Under the pieces are notes generated by a model. The model saw only the letters and a list, made by a program, of their open reading frames with translations. It searched no databases and was not told the DNA's origin. Positions 26,256-34,998 of a stretch of DNA of 64,000 bases are shown here, one piece after another. The DNA is from an uncultured Tateyamaria sp. (lineage in GTDB: Bacteria; Pseudomonadota; Alphaproteobacteria; Rhodobacterales; Rhodobacteraceae): positions 49,570 to 113,569 of the forward strand of contig CANMVD010000007.1 of assembly GCA_947501275.1 (NCBI GenBank), written 5' to 3'. A program made the translations under genes and the position numbers. Within the stretch, counting starts at the first letter, position 1; every line of letters starts with the position of its first letter.

Positions 26256-29200
26256 ATGGCGCGAGACACAGCAGATCAGGCAGCCTTGTTCATGGACGAG
26301 GGTATGTATGACGACCCCGATGTCGTGTTGCACGACCTGATCGCGAAAGCGCAGCTTTCCGAGGCAGATCGCACAGCAATAAGCGCCGCAGCGGCCGAAA
26401 TGGTCACGGCGTTGCGCACCGGTGCAGCACCTGGATTGATGGAAGTGTTCCTTGCGGAATACGGGCTGTCCACCGACGAGGGTGTTGCCCTGATGTGCCT
26501 AGCCGAAGCCCTGCTGCGTGTTCCGGATGCGGATACAATTGATGCGCTGATCGAGGACAAGATCGCACCATCCGACTGGGGGCGGCATATGGGCCGCTCG
26601 ACTTCAAGTCTGGTGAACGCATCCACATGGGCACTGATGCTGACGGGCCGGGTGCTGGACAATGAGCAGCCCGGTCCGATTGGGCATTTACGCGGCGCCA
26701 TCAAACGATTGGGAGAGCCGGTAATCCGAACCGCCGTCAGTCGCGCAATGAAAGAAATGGGGCGGCAATTCGTTCTGGGTGAAGACATCACCGCCGCAAT
26801 GAAACGCGCCGCTGGTATGGAAGAAAAAGGGTTTACTTACTCCTACGACATGCTCGGAGAAGCGGCCATTACGGATGCTGATGCGCGGCGCTATCATCTG
26901 AGCTATTCGCGTGCGATTTCGGCGATTGCGCAGGCCTGCACACATGACGACATCCGCGAGAATCCGGGCATCTCGGTCAAACTATCAGCGTTACATCCCC
27001 GCTATGAACGCGCCCAGGAAGACCGCGTGATGCGCGATCTTGTCCCACGCCTTCGCTCTCTTGCGATGCTCGCAAAATCCGCGGGCATGGGGCTTAATGT
27101 TGATGCAGAGGAAGCTGACCGCCTGTCCCTTTCGCTACAAGTGATCGACGCCGTTCTCGGCGATGACGCGCTGAGCGGTTGGGACGGATTTGGCATCGTT
27201 GTGCAGGCCTACGGGCTGCGCGCGGGAAAAGCGATTGATGCCATTTATGACATGGCAGAACGGCACGACCGGCGCATCATGGTGCGGCTGGTCAAGGGCG
27301 CCTATTGGGACACGGAAATCAAGCGGGCTCAGGTGCTTGGCGTCAAAGGCTTTCCCGTCTTCACCCGCAAGGCAGCAACTGACGTCGCCTACATCGCGCA
27401 TGCACGCACGCTGTTGGGGATGACGGACCGGATCTATCCGCAATTTGCGACACATAACGCCCACACGGTTGCGGCTGTTCTACATATGGCGGGCGATCAA
27501 CCGTTTGAATTTCAGCGGTTGCACGGCATGGGAGAGGCGCTGCACACCGACGTTTTGCGAAAGAACAACACACGCTGCCGTATCTATGCACCTGTCGGAG
27601 CGCACCGAGATCTGCTCGCGTATCTAGTGCGGCGCCTGCTGGAAAACGGGGCCAACTCCAGCTTTGTGAACCAGATTGTCGACGAAGACGTCTCGCCGGA
27701 AACAGTTGCTGCCGATCCCTTTGCTGCACTGAGTGAAGCACCAATTGTGCTGCCAGACGGCCCGGCCCTTTTTCAGCCGCAGCGAGAAAATTCGCGCGGG
27801 TTTGACCTGACCCATGTTCCGACCCTGACAGACATAGAGACCGCCCGCGCCCCCTTTGCCAAGACCCAGTGGACTGCCAAACCGCTGACGGTAACGCCCT
27901 GCGACGGCACGGTTTTCTCAATCATTAACCCTGCAGTCCCATCTGACACTGTAGGCGCATGCGCTTCGACACCACATGATCAGGTGGCGCAGATATTCGA
28001 GGACGCATCACCTTGGCAGGCGCGGGCAGATGAACGCAGCCGCATCCTGAATGCAGCAGCGGATCTATATGAAACGCATTTTGGTGAAATCTTTGCGCTG
28101 TTGGCGCGCGAAGCGGGCAAAACCCAACTTGATGCCGTTGCAGAATTGCGCGAGGCGGTGGATTTCCTGCGATACTACGCAACCCAAGCCAACGATACAC
28201 CCTGCGCCGGCACATATCTGTGCATCTCGCCATGGAACTTTCCATTGGCGATTTTCACCGGGCAAATCTGTGCGGCGCTGGCTGCGGGCAATGCTGTTGT
28301 GGCCAAGCCGGCCGATCACACTCCCCTGATCGCGTACCTTGCCATACAGCTTATGCATGAGGCGGGCGTACCGCGCGCCGCGCTGCAATTGCTCCCCGGC
28401 GATGGCAGCCTTGGGGCGGCTTTGACCGCTCACGGACCTGACGGTGTCGCGTTCACCGGATCGACAGCCACCGCCCAGCGCATCCGCGCCAGCCTTGCAA
28501 AAACCGGCAAACCCGGCACGCCTTTGATTGCGGAGACCGGCGGCATTAACGCCATGATTGTCGACAGCACGGCCCTGCCAGAGCAGGCGGTGCGCAGCAT
28601 CATCGAAAGCGCGTTCCAATCAGCTGGTCAACGCTGCTCAGCACTGCGTTGCCTTTACGTTCAAAAAGACATCGCTCCGGGCTTTCTGGATATGCTCACC
28701 GGCGCGATGGATGCGCTCGAAATCGGTGTGCCTTGGCACCTGAGTACAGACATAGGCCCTGTCATTGATGAAACCGCACGAAGCGGAATTGAAAGACATA
28801 TCGCACAGGCCCGCGGCGAAGGGCGCGTTCTGCATCAACTCAAAACCCCACAAGCCGGCACCTATGTTGCCCCGACCTTGATCCGGATCGACGGCATCCG
28901 GGCATTGCAGCGGGAAATCTTTGGGCCGGTGCTGCATGTCGCGACCTTCGCAGCCCAAGACCTCGACACCGTGATCGACGACATCAATGCGACGGGATAC
29001 GGGCTGACCTTTGGGCTGCACACGCGGATCGACGATCGGGTGCAGCATGTCAGTGACCGAGTGCACGCCGGGAATATCTACGTCAATCGCAACCAGATCG
29101 GGGCCATTGTCGGCAGCCAGCCCTTTGGCGGCATGGGGCTCTCCGGCACCGGGCCAAAGGCGGGTGGGCCCGACTATATCACCCGGTTTCGCGCACCGCT

Positions 29201-29663
29201 TTCAGCGCCTTCCGCCGGAAACTGGGCGACATCTGCACCGTTGCCATCGCTGCCAGAAGCGGCCGAACATTCCGCTACGCCTCAGCCCCTGCCCGGTCCC
29301 ACGGGTGAATCAAATGTGCTGACGCATCTTGCCCGCCCAGCGCTGCTTTGTGCCGGGCCGGGTGTTGACACCGCCGCGGCACAGGCCAAAGCCGTGCGTG
29401 TACTTGGTGGGCAGGCAGTTGTCGCAACAGGAGCGCTCGACCCTGACGAACTGAGGACAGGCCCGGATTACGGCGGTGTTTTGTGGTGGGGCGATGCGGA
29501 AACAGCCCGCAGCCTTGACCAAAGCCTTGCCAAACGAACCGGTGCCATCATTCCGCTGATCACCGCTCAACCCGATATAGGCCATGTCATGCACGAACAA
29601 CATGTCTGCGTGGACACCACCGCCTCTGGTGGCAATGCGGACCTATTGGGCAAGGCGATGTAG
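26256..29663 (+). CDS. putA: Bifunctional proline dehydrogenase/P5C dehydrogenase
   Basis: AAAGGA seven bases before ATG 26256 supports this start (MARDTADQ), giving 1135 residues; the track's 26166 start overlaps putR. The FAD proline dehydrogenase barrel spans about residues 90-500 (MRLVKGAYWDTEIKRAQ, RLHGMGEALH). The NAD-dependent P5C dehydrogenase follows at about 550-1000, with catalytic Cys794 in SAGQRCSA and the general-base Glu in IAETGGIN. A further ~120-residue C-terminal extension of the ALDH-like type follows. Proline is oxidised to glutamate with substrate channelling at the inner membrane. There is no N-terminal RHH DNA-binding domain, so regulation falls to PutR. Confidence 0.95.
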   Translation: MARDTADQAALFMDEGMYDDPDVVLHDLIAKAQLSEADRTAISAAAAEMVTALRTGAAPGLMEVFLAEYGLSTDEGVALMCLAEALLRVPDADTIDALIEDKIAPSDWGRHMGRSTSSLVNASTWALMLTGRVLDNEQPGPIGHLRGAIKRLGEPVIRTAVSRAMKEMGRQFVLGEDITAAMKRAAGMEEKGFTYSYDMLGEAAITDADARRYHLSYSRAISAIAQACTHDDIRENPGISVKLSALHPRYERAQEDRVMRDLVPRLRSLAMLAKSAGMGLNVDAEEADRLSLSLQVIDAVLGDDALSGWDGFGIVVQAYGLRAGKAIDAIYDMAERHDRRIMVRLVKGAYWDTEIKRAQVLGVKGFPVFTRKAATDVAYIAHARTLLGMTDRIYPQFATHNAHTVAAVLHMAGDQPFEFQRLHGMGEALHTDVLRKNNTRCRIYAPVGAHRDLLAYLVRRLLENGANSSFVNQIVDEDVSPETVAADPFAALSEAPIVLPDGPALFQPQRENSRGFDLTHVPTLTDIETARAPFAKTQWTAKPLTVTPCDGTVFSIINPAVPSDTVGACASTPHDQVAQIFEDASPWQARADERSRILNAAADLYETHFGEIFALLAREAGKTQLDAVAELREAVDFLRYYATQANDTPCAGTYLCISPWNFPLAIFTGQICAALAAGNAVVAKPADHTPLIAYLAIQLMHEAGVPRAALQLLPGDGSLGAALTAHGPDGVAFTGSTATAQRIRASLAKTGKPGTPLIAETGGINAMIVDSTALPEQAVRSIIESAFQSAGQRCSALRCLYVQKDIAPGFLDMLTGAMDALEIGVPWHLSTDIGPVIDETARSGIERHIAQARGEGRVLHQLKTPQAGTYVAPTLIRIDGIRALQREIFGPVLHVATFAAQDLDTVIDDINATGYGLTFGLHTRIDDRVQHVSDRVHAGNIYVNRNQIGAIVGSQPFGGMGLSGTGPKAGGPDYITRFRAPLSAPSAGNWATSAPLPSLPEAAEHSATPQPLPGPTGESNVLTHLARPALLCAGPGVDTAAAQAKAVRVLGGQAVVATGALDPDELRTGPDYGGVLWWGDAETARSLDQSLAKRTGAIIPLITAQPDIGHVMHEQHVCVDTTASGGNADLLGKAM

Positions 29664-29699
29664 ACGCTCGACCGCAACGCACAGGCGACGACCTGCTTG

Positions 29700-29725
29700 A
29701 CGCTCCGCGCGCAATCGCGGAGCGT
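29700..29725 (+). promoter_or_regulatory. Perfect hairpin covering the rhomboid Shine-Dalgarno
   Basis: ACGCTCCGCG pairs with CGCGGAGCGT around a six-base loop, and the GGAG that would serve as ribosome-binding site for the rhomboid ATG at 29732 lies in the right arm. It could also end putA transcription, although no U-tract follows. Confidence 0.5.
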
Positions 29726-29731
29726 GGCGTC

Positions 29732-30466
29732 ATGTTTCCGATCCGTGATCACAACCCGTCCGGGCGCACGCCCTATGTCACCTGGGCGCTCATGGCGATC
29801 AATATCGTCGTGTTTCTCAGCTATGTGGGTCTGTTCAGTGATCCACGCGCCCTCAATGGCTTTTTCTTTACGTTCGCGGCGATCCCGGCGCGGATCACGT
29901 CGGGCGAAGGGTTCGAAACTCTGATCACATCCATGTTCCTGCACGGCGGCTGGATGCATCTGTTGGGCAATATGCTGTTCCTCTACATATTCGGGGACAA
30001 TGTCGAAGATGAGATGGGCCACCTGCCCTTTCTTGGGTTCTACCTGGGGACAGGGATCATCGCAGGGCTGATCCATATCGGGTCAGCGCCCGGCTCAATG
30101 GTGCCGACTGTCGGCGCATCCGGAGCCATCGCGGGTGTCATGGGCGGGTACCTGTTGCTGTTTCCCAAGGCACGCGTCGATATTCTGTTGATCTTTATCG
30201 TGTTTTTCAAAGTCTTTCCGATCCCCGCATGGATCATGCTGGCGCTGTGGTTCGGCCTGCAGTTCCTCGGTGGGCTTGGGTCAAACCCGAACGATGGCGG
30301 GGTTGCCTATTGGGCACATGCAGGTGGATTCATTGCGGGTCTGGCACTGACATTGCCACTTTGGCTCAAACGCGGCGGCACAGCCTTCTGGCGCAACCAC
30401 GACGGGCACCCACCACACCCCGAAGCGCAATACAGCCCATCCCGAATACCCAAGCTGAAGCGATAG
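29732..30466 (+). CDS. Rhomboid family intramembrane serine protease
   Basis: A 244-residue membrane protein with six to seven helices. The catalytic Ser130 lies in TVGASGAIAG (GxSG motif) and His196 in YWAHAGGFIAG, the rhomboid dyad. HGGWMHLLGNM (about 71-81) supplies the conserved His/Asn of the oxyanion region. It cleaves transmembrane substrates in the inner membrane; its targets are unknown. It is transcribed in the same direction as putA, 68 bp later, with a hairpin over its ribosome-binding site. Confidence 0.9.
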   Translation: MFPIRDHNPSGRTPYVTWALMAINIVVFLSYVGLFSDPRALNGFFFTFAAIPARITSGEGFETLITSMFLHGGWMHLLGNMLFLYIFGDNVEDEMGHLPFLGFYLGTGIIAGLIHIGSAPGSMVPTVGASGAIAGVMGGYLLLFPKARVDILLIFIVFFKVFPIPAWIMLALWFGLQFLGGLGSNPNDGGVAYWAHAGGFIAGLALTLPLWLKRGGTAFWRNHDGHPPHPEAQYSPSRIPKLKR

Positions 30467-30546
30467 GCGCTCCAGAACTGCTTGATACCAAATCAGAGTA
30501 GTGTCTGGCCGCGTCAGCGGTCAGTCCTTTGGATCACGCAACGACG

Positions 30547-31332
30547 CTAGGCGCGAATGATCTTGGCAAGCGGTGCAAACATGTTTTCGTTTGCACAAAT
30601 GATCTCGCCGTCTTCCAGAATGTCGCCACCCACAGTCAACGGTTCAACGAACCCGCCCGCTTCCCGCACAATCAGCGATCCAGCAGCAATGTCCCACGCA
30701 TTCAAACGACGCTCCCAGTACCCGTCATAGCGCCCAGCCGCGACATAGGCCAAATCCAGCGCTGCCGCTCCAAAACGGCGCACGCCAGCACAGACAGGCA
30801 TGATCCGTGCCAGCTCCTGCAGTGTTTCGGGCAGATCGGAGCGCCCACCAAAAGGCAAACCAGTCGAGAACAGGCACTCGATCATGGACCGGCGGCCAGA
30901 CACCCGCAGCCGCGTGTCGTTCATAAAGGCACCCTGCCCCTTTTCAGCAAAAAACATTTCGTCTTTTGAAGGGTCATATACCACACCCGCAACGACTTGC
31001 CCCTTGTGCTCAAGCGCAATCGAAACCGCCCAATGCGGCAAGCCGTGCAAAAAGTTCGTGGTGCCATCCAGCGGATCGACAATCCAACGGCGCGTCGGGT
31101 CTTCGCCATCCGCTTCGCCACCCTCTTCGGCCAACCACCCATAGGTGGGGCGCGCCGTGCGCAGCTCTTCGCGAATGATCTCCTCGGCAGCGACATCCGC
31201 CTTGGACACAAAATCGCCCGCCCCCTTCATGGACACCTGCAGGTTCTCAACCTCGCGGAAATCCTTGGTAAGCGAACGACCAGCCTTGCGGGCGGCTTTG
31301 ATCATGACGTTAAGATTTGCGCTGCCCTGCAT
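30547..31332 (-). CDS. suhB: Inositol monophosphatase family protein (SuhB-like)
   Basis: A 261-residue Mg/Li-sensitive phosphatase. Motif A is IVDPLDGTTNFLHGLPHWAVSIAL (DPxDxT) and motif B is LNAWDIAAGSLIVREAGG (WDxAAG); the upstream EEGGE provides a metal-binding Glu. It hydrolyses inositol-1-phosphate or related sugar phosphates in the cytoplasm, and E. coli SuhB also affects rRNA transcription. It is monocistronic. Confidence 0.9.
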   Translation of the reverse strand: MQGSANLNVMIKAARKAGRSLTKDFREVENLQVSMKGAGDFVSKADVAAEEIIREELRTARPTYGWLAEEGGEADGEDPTRRWIVDPLDGTTNFLHGLPHWAVSIALEHKGQVVAGVVYDPSKDEMFFAEKGQGAFMNDTRLRVSGRRSMIECLFSTGLPFGGRSDLPETLQELARIMPVCAGVRRFGAAALDLAYVAAGRYDGYWERRLNAWDIAAGSLIVREAGGFVEPLTVGGDILEDGEIICANENMFAPLAKIIRA

Positions 31333-31723
31333 GGCGATGCTCCGAATGGGAATGGATCAAGAGGGCGCTATACGCCCGCATGACGCGCTTGCCAAGCGTC
31401 CGTTGTGTAGCATGCAGAAAGCGGATTCAATCCAAGCGTAGTTTTCGCCTCCAACGGTTCTGATCTCAGCGAATATTGAACGCAATTGCACGCAGGCGCG
31501 TCACAAATCACATATGCCGCATGAATGGCTGTTTGGGTCACAACGGTCACGTCAGCACCCGAGTTTCCAGATCGTTTTTCACAACTCACGCACATGACAA
31601 ACCGCCCCATGAAAATGCCGCGCGAAAGACACCAAGCCGTGTCGAAAAAGCTCGTTTCCAAAGAACCATTTAATTTCAGGGGGTTTTCAGGTATGCTTCA
31701 CCCATTGATTAATGGGGGATACG
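31333..31723. other. 391-bp region without a recognised gene (5' region of VPLPA-CTERM gene)
   Basis: AT-richer than its surroundings and free of convincing ORFs. Its last bases hold a hairpin (31701-31716) immediately before the VPLPA-CTERM start. It probably carries divergent promoters for suhB and the downstream gene. I could not identify specific -35/-10 elements. Confidence 0.45.
31701..31716 (+). promoter_or_regulatory. Short hairpin adjoining the VPLPA-CTERM ribosome-binding site
   Basis: CCCATT-GATT-AATGGG forms a 6-bp perfect stem whose right arm runs into the GGGGG Shine-Dalgarno tract (31714-31718) in front of ATG 31724. It could modulate translation. Confidence 0.4.
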
Positions 31724-32491
31724 ATGAAAACTGCTTTACTTGCGCTCTTACTTGCCGGCACTGCCGGTGCATCATTGGCGGCGACTGTGCCGGAAGTCGT
31801 GCCATATTCAGGAAGCTTTGACGAAAGCAGCATTGCCACGCAAGACGGCCTGCCTGCTGGCGATTTTGACACGCTTGGAGGTGTCGATCAGGTCGGCCTG
31901 TTCCGTCTTGTCGAAGGCACCAATACATTTTCTGGGTCGATCTTTTCTCCATCAGACCCCGCAGATGTTTTTCTGATCGAAATCCTGTCGGGGTTTCAAC
32001 TGGTCAGTGCCAGTTTGAACTGGGCGACCAATCTGCCCGGCCTTCAGGCGCCTGATATCTTCAATACCCCACCCGGGTTCTTGCAACAAAACACGTTCAA
32101 CCTGCCAGCGGGCGGCGTCACCCCCAGTTGGACACTGGAAGAAAGCGACCCGGACCCGACAATTTTCTCACTGACCGGGATCGAGGCTGGCATGGTCGGA
32201 TCGACCTTTGATGTCGCACCAAGGGATTACGACGCCCCCGGATTCACAGCACGTGGACCCGGCGTGTATTCATCCATTTTTGACGCAGGCACGTCCTGTG
32301 CCCAAAACTATGTTCCGGTGTTCCCAGGAGTTTCCGCGCAATGTGTTGACGGGTTGGATTACACTCTGTCTTTTGTGGTCGAAGCGACAACGCCACCACC
32401 CGCACCTGTACCGTTGCCTGCGGGCGGTGCGTTGCTCATTGGTGGCTTGGGTCTGTTTGCAGCGCTGCGGCGGCGCAAGACGAGCCACTAA
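31724..32491 (+). CDS. VPLPA-CTERM sorting-domain protein
   Basis: A signal peptide (MKTALLALLLAGTAGASLAA) starts at ATG 31724, four codons inside the track ORF, after a GGGGG tract. The mature protein (~235 residues) is acidic and beta-rich, with a single Cys pair region (SCAQN, QCVDG). The C-terminus is textbook: PVPLPAGGALLIGGLGLFAALRRRK, that is, the VPLPA motif, a hydrophobic helix and a basic tail. Such proteins are processed by an exosortase (XrtD-type in roseobacters) and displayed or released with exopolysaccharide. No exosortase is encoded in this window. The ectodomain function is unknown. Confidence 0.85.
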   Translation: MKTALLALLLAGTAGASLAATVPEVVPYSGSFDESSIATQDGLPAGDFDTLGGVDQVGLFRLVEGTNTFSGSIFSPSDPADVFLIEILSGFQLVSASLNWATNLPGLQAPDIFNTPPGFLQQNTFNLPAGGVTPSWTLEESDPDPTIFSLTGIEAGMVGSTFDVAPRDYDAPGFTARGPGVYSSIFDAGTSCAQNYVPVFPGVSAQCVDGLDYTLSFVVEATTPPPAPVPLPAGGALLIGGLGLFAALRRRKTSH

Positions 32492-32499
32492 CGGACAAG

Positions 32500-33405
32500 C
32501 TATACCGTTTGCAGCTTGCGCGCTTCTATGCGCGCAAGCTCTATCAGCCTTTGCATATAAGGCTTGTCGCGATCATCGCTGCGCACGGCAGCATAGAGAC
32601 GGCGTGTCAGTCCGTGCTCCGTCAAAGGCCGGGTGACATAATCGCTGGAGTACTTCACTTCGCGCACAACCCAGTCCGGCAAGACGGATACGCCACGGTT
32701 TGAGGCAACCAGCAACAGAATAACAGCCGTCAATTCCGCTTGACGCACCGCCGCCGGCTCCACTTTGGCCGGGATCAGCAGCTGGGAAAACACATCCAAT
32801 CGCGCGCGTTCGACAGGGTAAGTGATCAAAGTTTGGTCGCGAAAATCGCGGGCTTCGACAAAGGGCTTCCGGGCCAATGGATGGGCGCTGGCTGCGACAA
32901 AAACAGGACTGTAATCAAAGAGCTCCACGAACTCGACACCCGGAAGGTCCTCAGGATCTGAAGACACAACAAGGTCGACCTCCTCCTTCATCAACGCTGG
33001 CAGAGCGTCAAAAGCCAGACCGGGGCGGATGTCTACATCAACGTCTGCCCAGTTACGCCGAAACACTTCCAGAACCGGAAACAGCCACTCGAAACAGGCG
33101 TGACATTCAATGGCGATATGCAACCGGCCCGACGATCCATCCCGCAATGCCGAAAACTCCGCCTGAATGGCTTCGACTTGTGGCAAGATCTGCTCTGCCA
33201 GGCGCAGCAACCGCATTCCAGCCGCCGACAGTTTGAGTGGTTTTGATCGCCGCACGAACAATTCGACACCTGCCTGATCTTCCAGCCCTTTCACTTGGTG
33301 GCTAAGCGCAGATTGCGTGATGTGCAGCTGATCTGCCGCCCGCGCGAGCCCGCCCGCTTCATGAATCGCCTTGATGGTGCGCAAGTGACGGAACTCGATA
33401 TGCAC
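32500..33405 (-). CDS. metR: LysR-family regulator MetR
   Basis: The track's ATG at 33447 is less likely than GTG 33405 (MHIEFRHLRTIKAIHEAGG), which follows TGAGG and matches the MetR N-terminus; this gives 301 residues. The winged HTH is GGLARAADQLHITQSALSHQVKGLE, and the C-terminal periplasmic-binding-like domain senses the effector, homocysteine in characterised MetR. It is divergent from metF with a MetR box between them, so it probably activates metF and represses itself. Confidence 0.85.
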   Translation of the reverse strand: MHIEFRHLRTIKAIHEAGGLARAADQLHITQSALSHQVKGLEDQAGVELFVRRSKPLKLSAAGMRLLRLAEQILPQVEAIQAEFSALRDGSSGRLHIAIECHACFEWLFPVLEVFRRNWADVDVDIRPGLAFDALPALMKEEVDLVVSSDPEDLPGVEFVELFDYSPVFVAASAHPLARKPFVEARDFRDQTLITYPVERARLDVFSQLLIPAKVEPAAVRQAELTAVILLLVASNRGVSVLPDWVVREVKYSSDYVTRPLTEHGLTRRLYAAVRSDDRDKPYMQRLIELARIEARKLQTV

Positions 33406-33433
33406 GTACACCTCATGTTTATGTTGAGTGTTA

Positions 33434-33446
33434 TGAATTTGCTTCA
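33434..33446. promoter_or_regulatory. MetR box TGAA-N5-TTCA
   Basis: TGAATTTGCTTCA is a perfect match to the MetR consensus TGAANNNNNTTCA, located between the divergent metR and metF starts, 51 bp before metF. Confidence 0.75.
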
Positions 33447-33496
33447 TGATACAAAGAGCGGCATACCGGACACAACCCTAAAACAGGACACCCGCC

Positions 33497-34366
33497 ATGC
33501 CCGTCTCACTGCCTGCTCTTTCTTTTGAAACTTTTCCGCCCAAGTCTCTTGATGCCTCTTTCCACCTTTGGGACACGGTCAAGGCGCTCAGCCCCCTTGC
33601 GCCCAGATTTGTATCCGTCACCTATGGTGCCGGAGGATCAACACAGGCATTGACCCAAGAGGCCGCGCAGACGTTGCACAAGACTTCGGGTTTAAAGGTT
33701 GCAGCGCACCTCACCTGCACGGGGCAAAGCCGCGCACAAGTGCTTGCGACAGCGCAAAACTACGCGCGCGCAGGGATCAAGGATATCGTCGCGCTGCGCG
33801 GGGACGGTGCTGGAGGTCCCCATTTTGAAGCGCACCCAGACGGTTTCCCAGACAGCGTCGCACTTGTGGCCGCATTGGCAAAGCTCAACACATTCAACAT
33901 TCGGGTCGGCGCCTATCCTGACAGCCACCCCGACGCGGCCTCCACCGCGCAAAACATTGATTGGCTCAAAGCGAAAATCGACGCGGGCGCAAGTGAGGCA
34001 CTGACCCAGTTCTTCTTTGAAGCAGACGGCTTCCTGCGTTTCCGGGATGCGTGCGCGGACGCGGGCATTGCAGCCCCAATTACACCCGGCATTCTACCCG
34101 TCGCAAACTGGACGCGGGTCAAATCCTTCGCGCAACGCTGCGGCGCACACGTGCCCGCTGCAACCGCTGCCGCATTCGAGCGTGCTGACCGGGATGAGCG
34201 CTCTGAATTGTTTGCACTGACCCATTGCGCGGATTTATGTGACACATTGCTGAGCGAAGGGGTTGATGCGCTGCATTTCTACACACTGAACCGGCCGGAC
34301 CTGACCCTCAAAACCTGCCGGGCGCTTGGGCTTGTTCCTGCACCCGCGATCCGAAACGTTGCATAA
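33497..34366 (+). CDS. metF: 5,10-methylenetetrahydrofolate reductase
   Basis: A 289-residue FAD enzyme that makes 5-methyl-THF for methionine synthesis. AGGA lies about eight bases before the ATG. Signatures are FETFPPKS (the start of the barrel, with the catalytic Glu), FVSVTYGAGGS, VAHLTCTG, IVALRGDG and the flavin-contacting QFFFEADGFLRF. Its length equals that of E. coli MetF. Control by the adjacent divergent MetR is indicated by the box between them. Confidence 0.92.
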   Translation: MPVSLPALSFETFPPKSLDASFHLWDTVKALSPLAPRFVSVTYGAGGSTQALTQEAAQTLHKTSGLKVAAHLTCTGQSRAQVLATAQNYARAGIKDIVALRGDGAGGPHFEAHPDGFPDSVALVAALAKLNTFNIRVGAYPDSHPDAASTAQNIDWLKAKIDAGASEALTQFFFEADGFLRFRDACADAGIAAPITPGILPVANWTRVKSFAQRCGAHVPAATAAAFERADRDERSELFALTHCADLCDTLLSEGVDALHFYTLNRPDLTLKTCRALGLVPAPAIRNVA

Positions 34367-34477
34367 CACGCAGGACCACCTGAACTTTAGGGCGGCATTT
34401 AAGCAATCCGGTGAAAGGCACTAGACCGATTGGTCTGGTTGGCTTACCGTTCGTTGACGCAACGACCGGAGCCGCCC

Positions 34478-34960
34478 ATGCAAACCCGCGCACTTTCGCC
34501 CGCAGACCTGCCCAGCCAAGACACGATCCTGTCGATGTCGGGGCTTGAATTCATGCAAGGGATCCTGACAGGCGCGGTGCCAGGACCACCCATCGGCACG
34601 ACGATGGGCTACGCATTGCACAAGGTAGCGGACGGAGAGGTGACCTTTCGCGGCACACCAGAATTCAACGTCACCAATCCCATGGGTACGGTGCACGGTG
34701 GCTGGTATGGCACGCTGCTGGACAGCGCCATGGCTTGCGCTGTCATGACCAAAGTGCCACGCGGCGCGGTCTACACAACGCTGGAATACAAGATCAACGT
34801 CACCCGCGCGATCCCACTGGGCATGACAATCGATTGCACCGGCAAGATCGAACACGCGGGCCGTTCAACCGGTGTTGCAACGGGCGAAATCAGAGGCGTG
34901 GATGACGGCAAGCTCTATGCCACCGGATCAACAACCTGCATTATCATGACGATGCGCTGA
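34478..34960 (+). CDS. PaaI-type hotdog thioesterase
   Basis: ATG 34478, with CGGAG upstream, is the start (the track's 34430 has no support); 160 residues. The hotdog core includes FNVTNPMGTVHGGWYGTLLDSAMACAV, whose HGG segment and following Asp match the PaaI catalytic region, and TLEYKINVTRAIPLG. It hydrolyses a small acyl-CoA, perhaps aromatic, but the substrate is not evident. It is convergent with the DUF2235 gene. Confidence 0.85.
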   Translation: MQTRALSPADLPSQDTILSMSGLEFMQGILTGAVPGPPIGTTMGYALHKVADGEVTFRGTPEFNVTNPMGTVHGGWYGTLLDSAMACAVMTKVPRGAVYTTLEYKINVTRAIPLGMTIDCTGKIEHAGRSTGVATGEIRGVDDGKLYATGSTTCIIMTMR

Positions 34961-34998
34961 ATGGGACGGTGGGCGGGGCGACTGTGATCCCTACAGGA

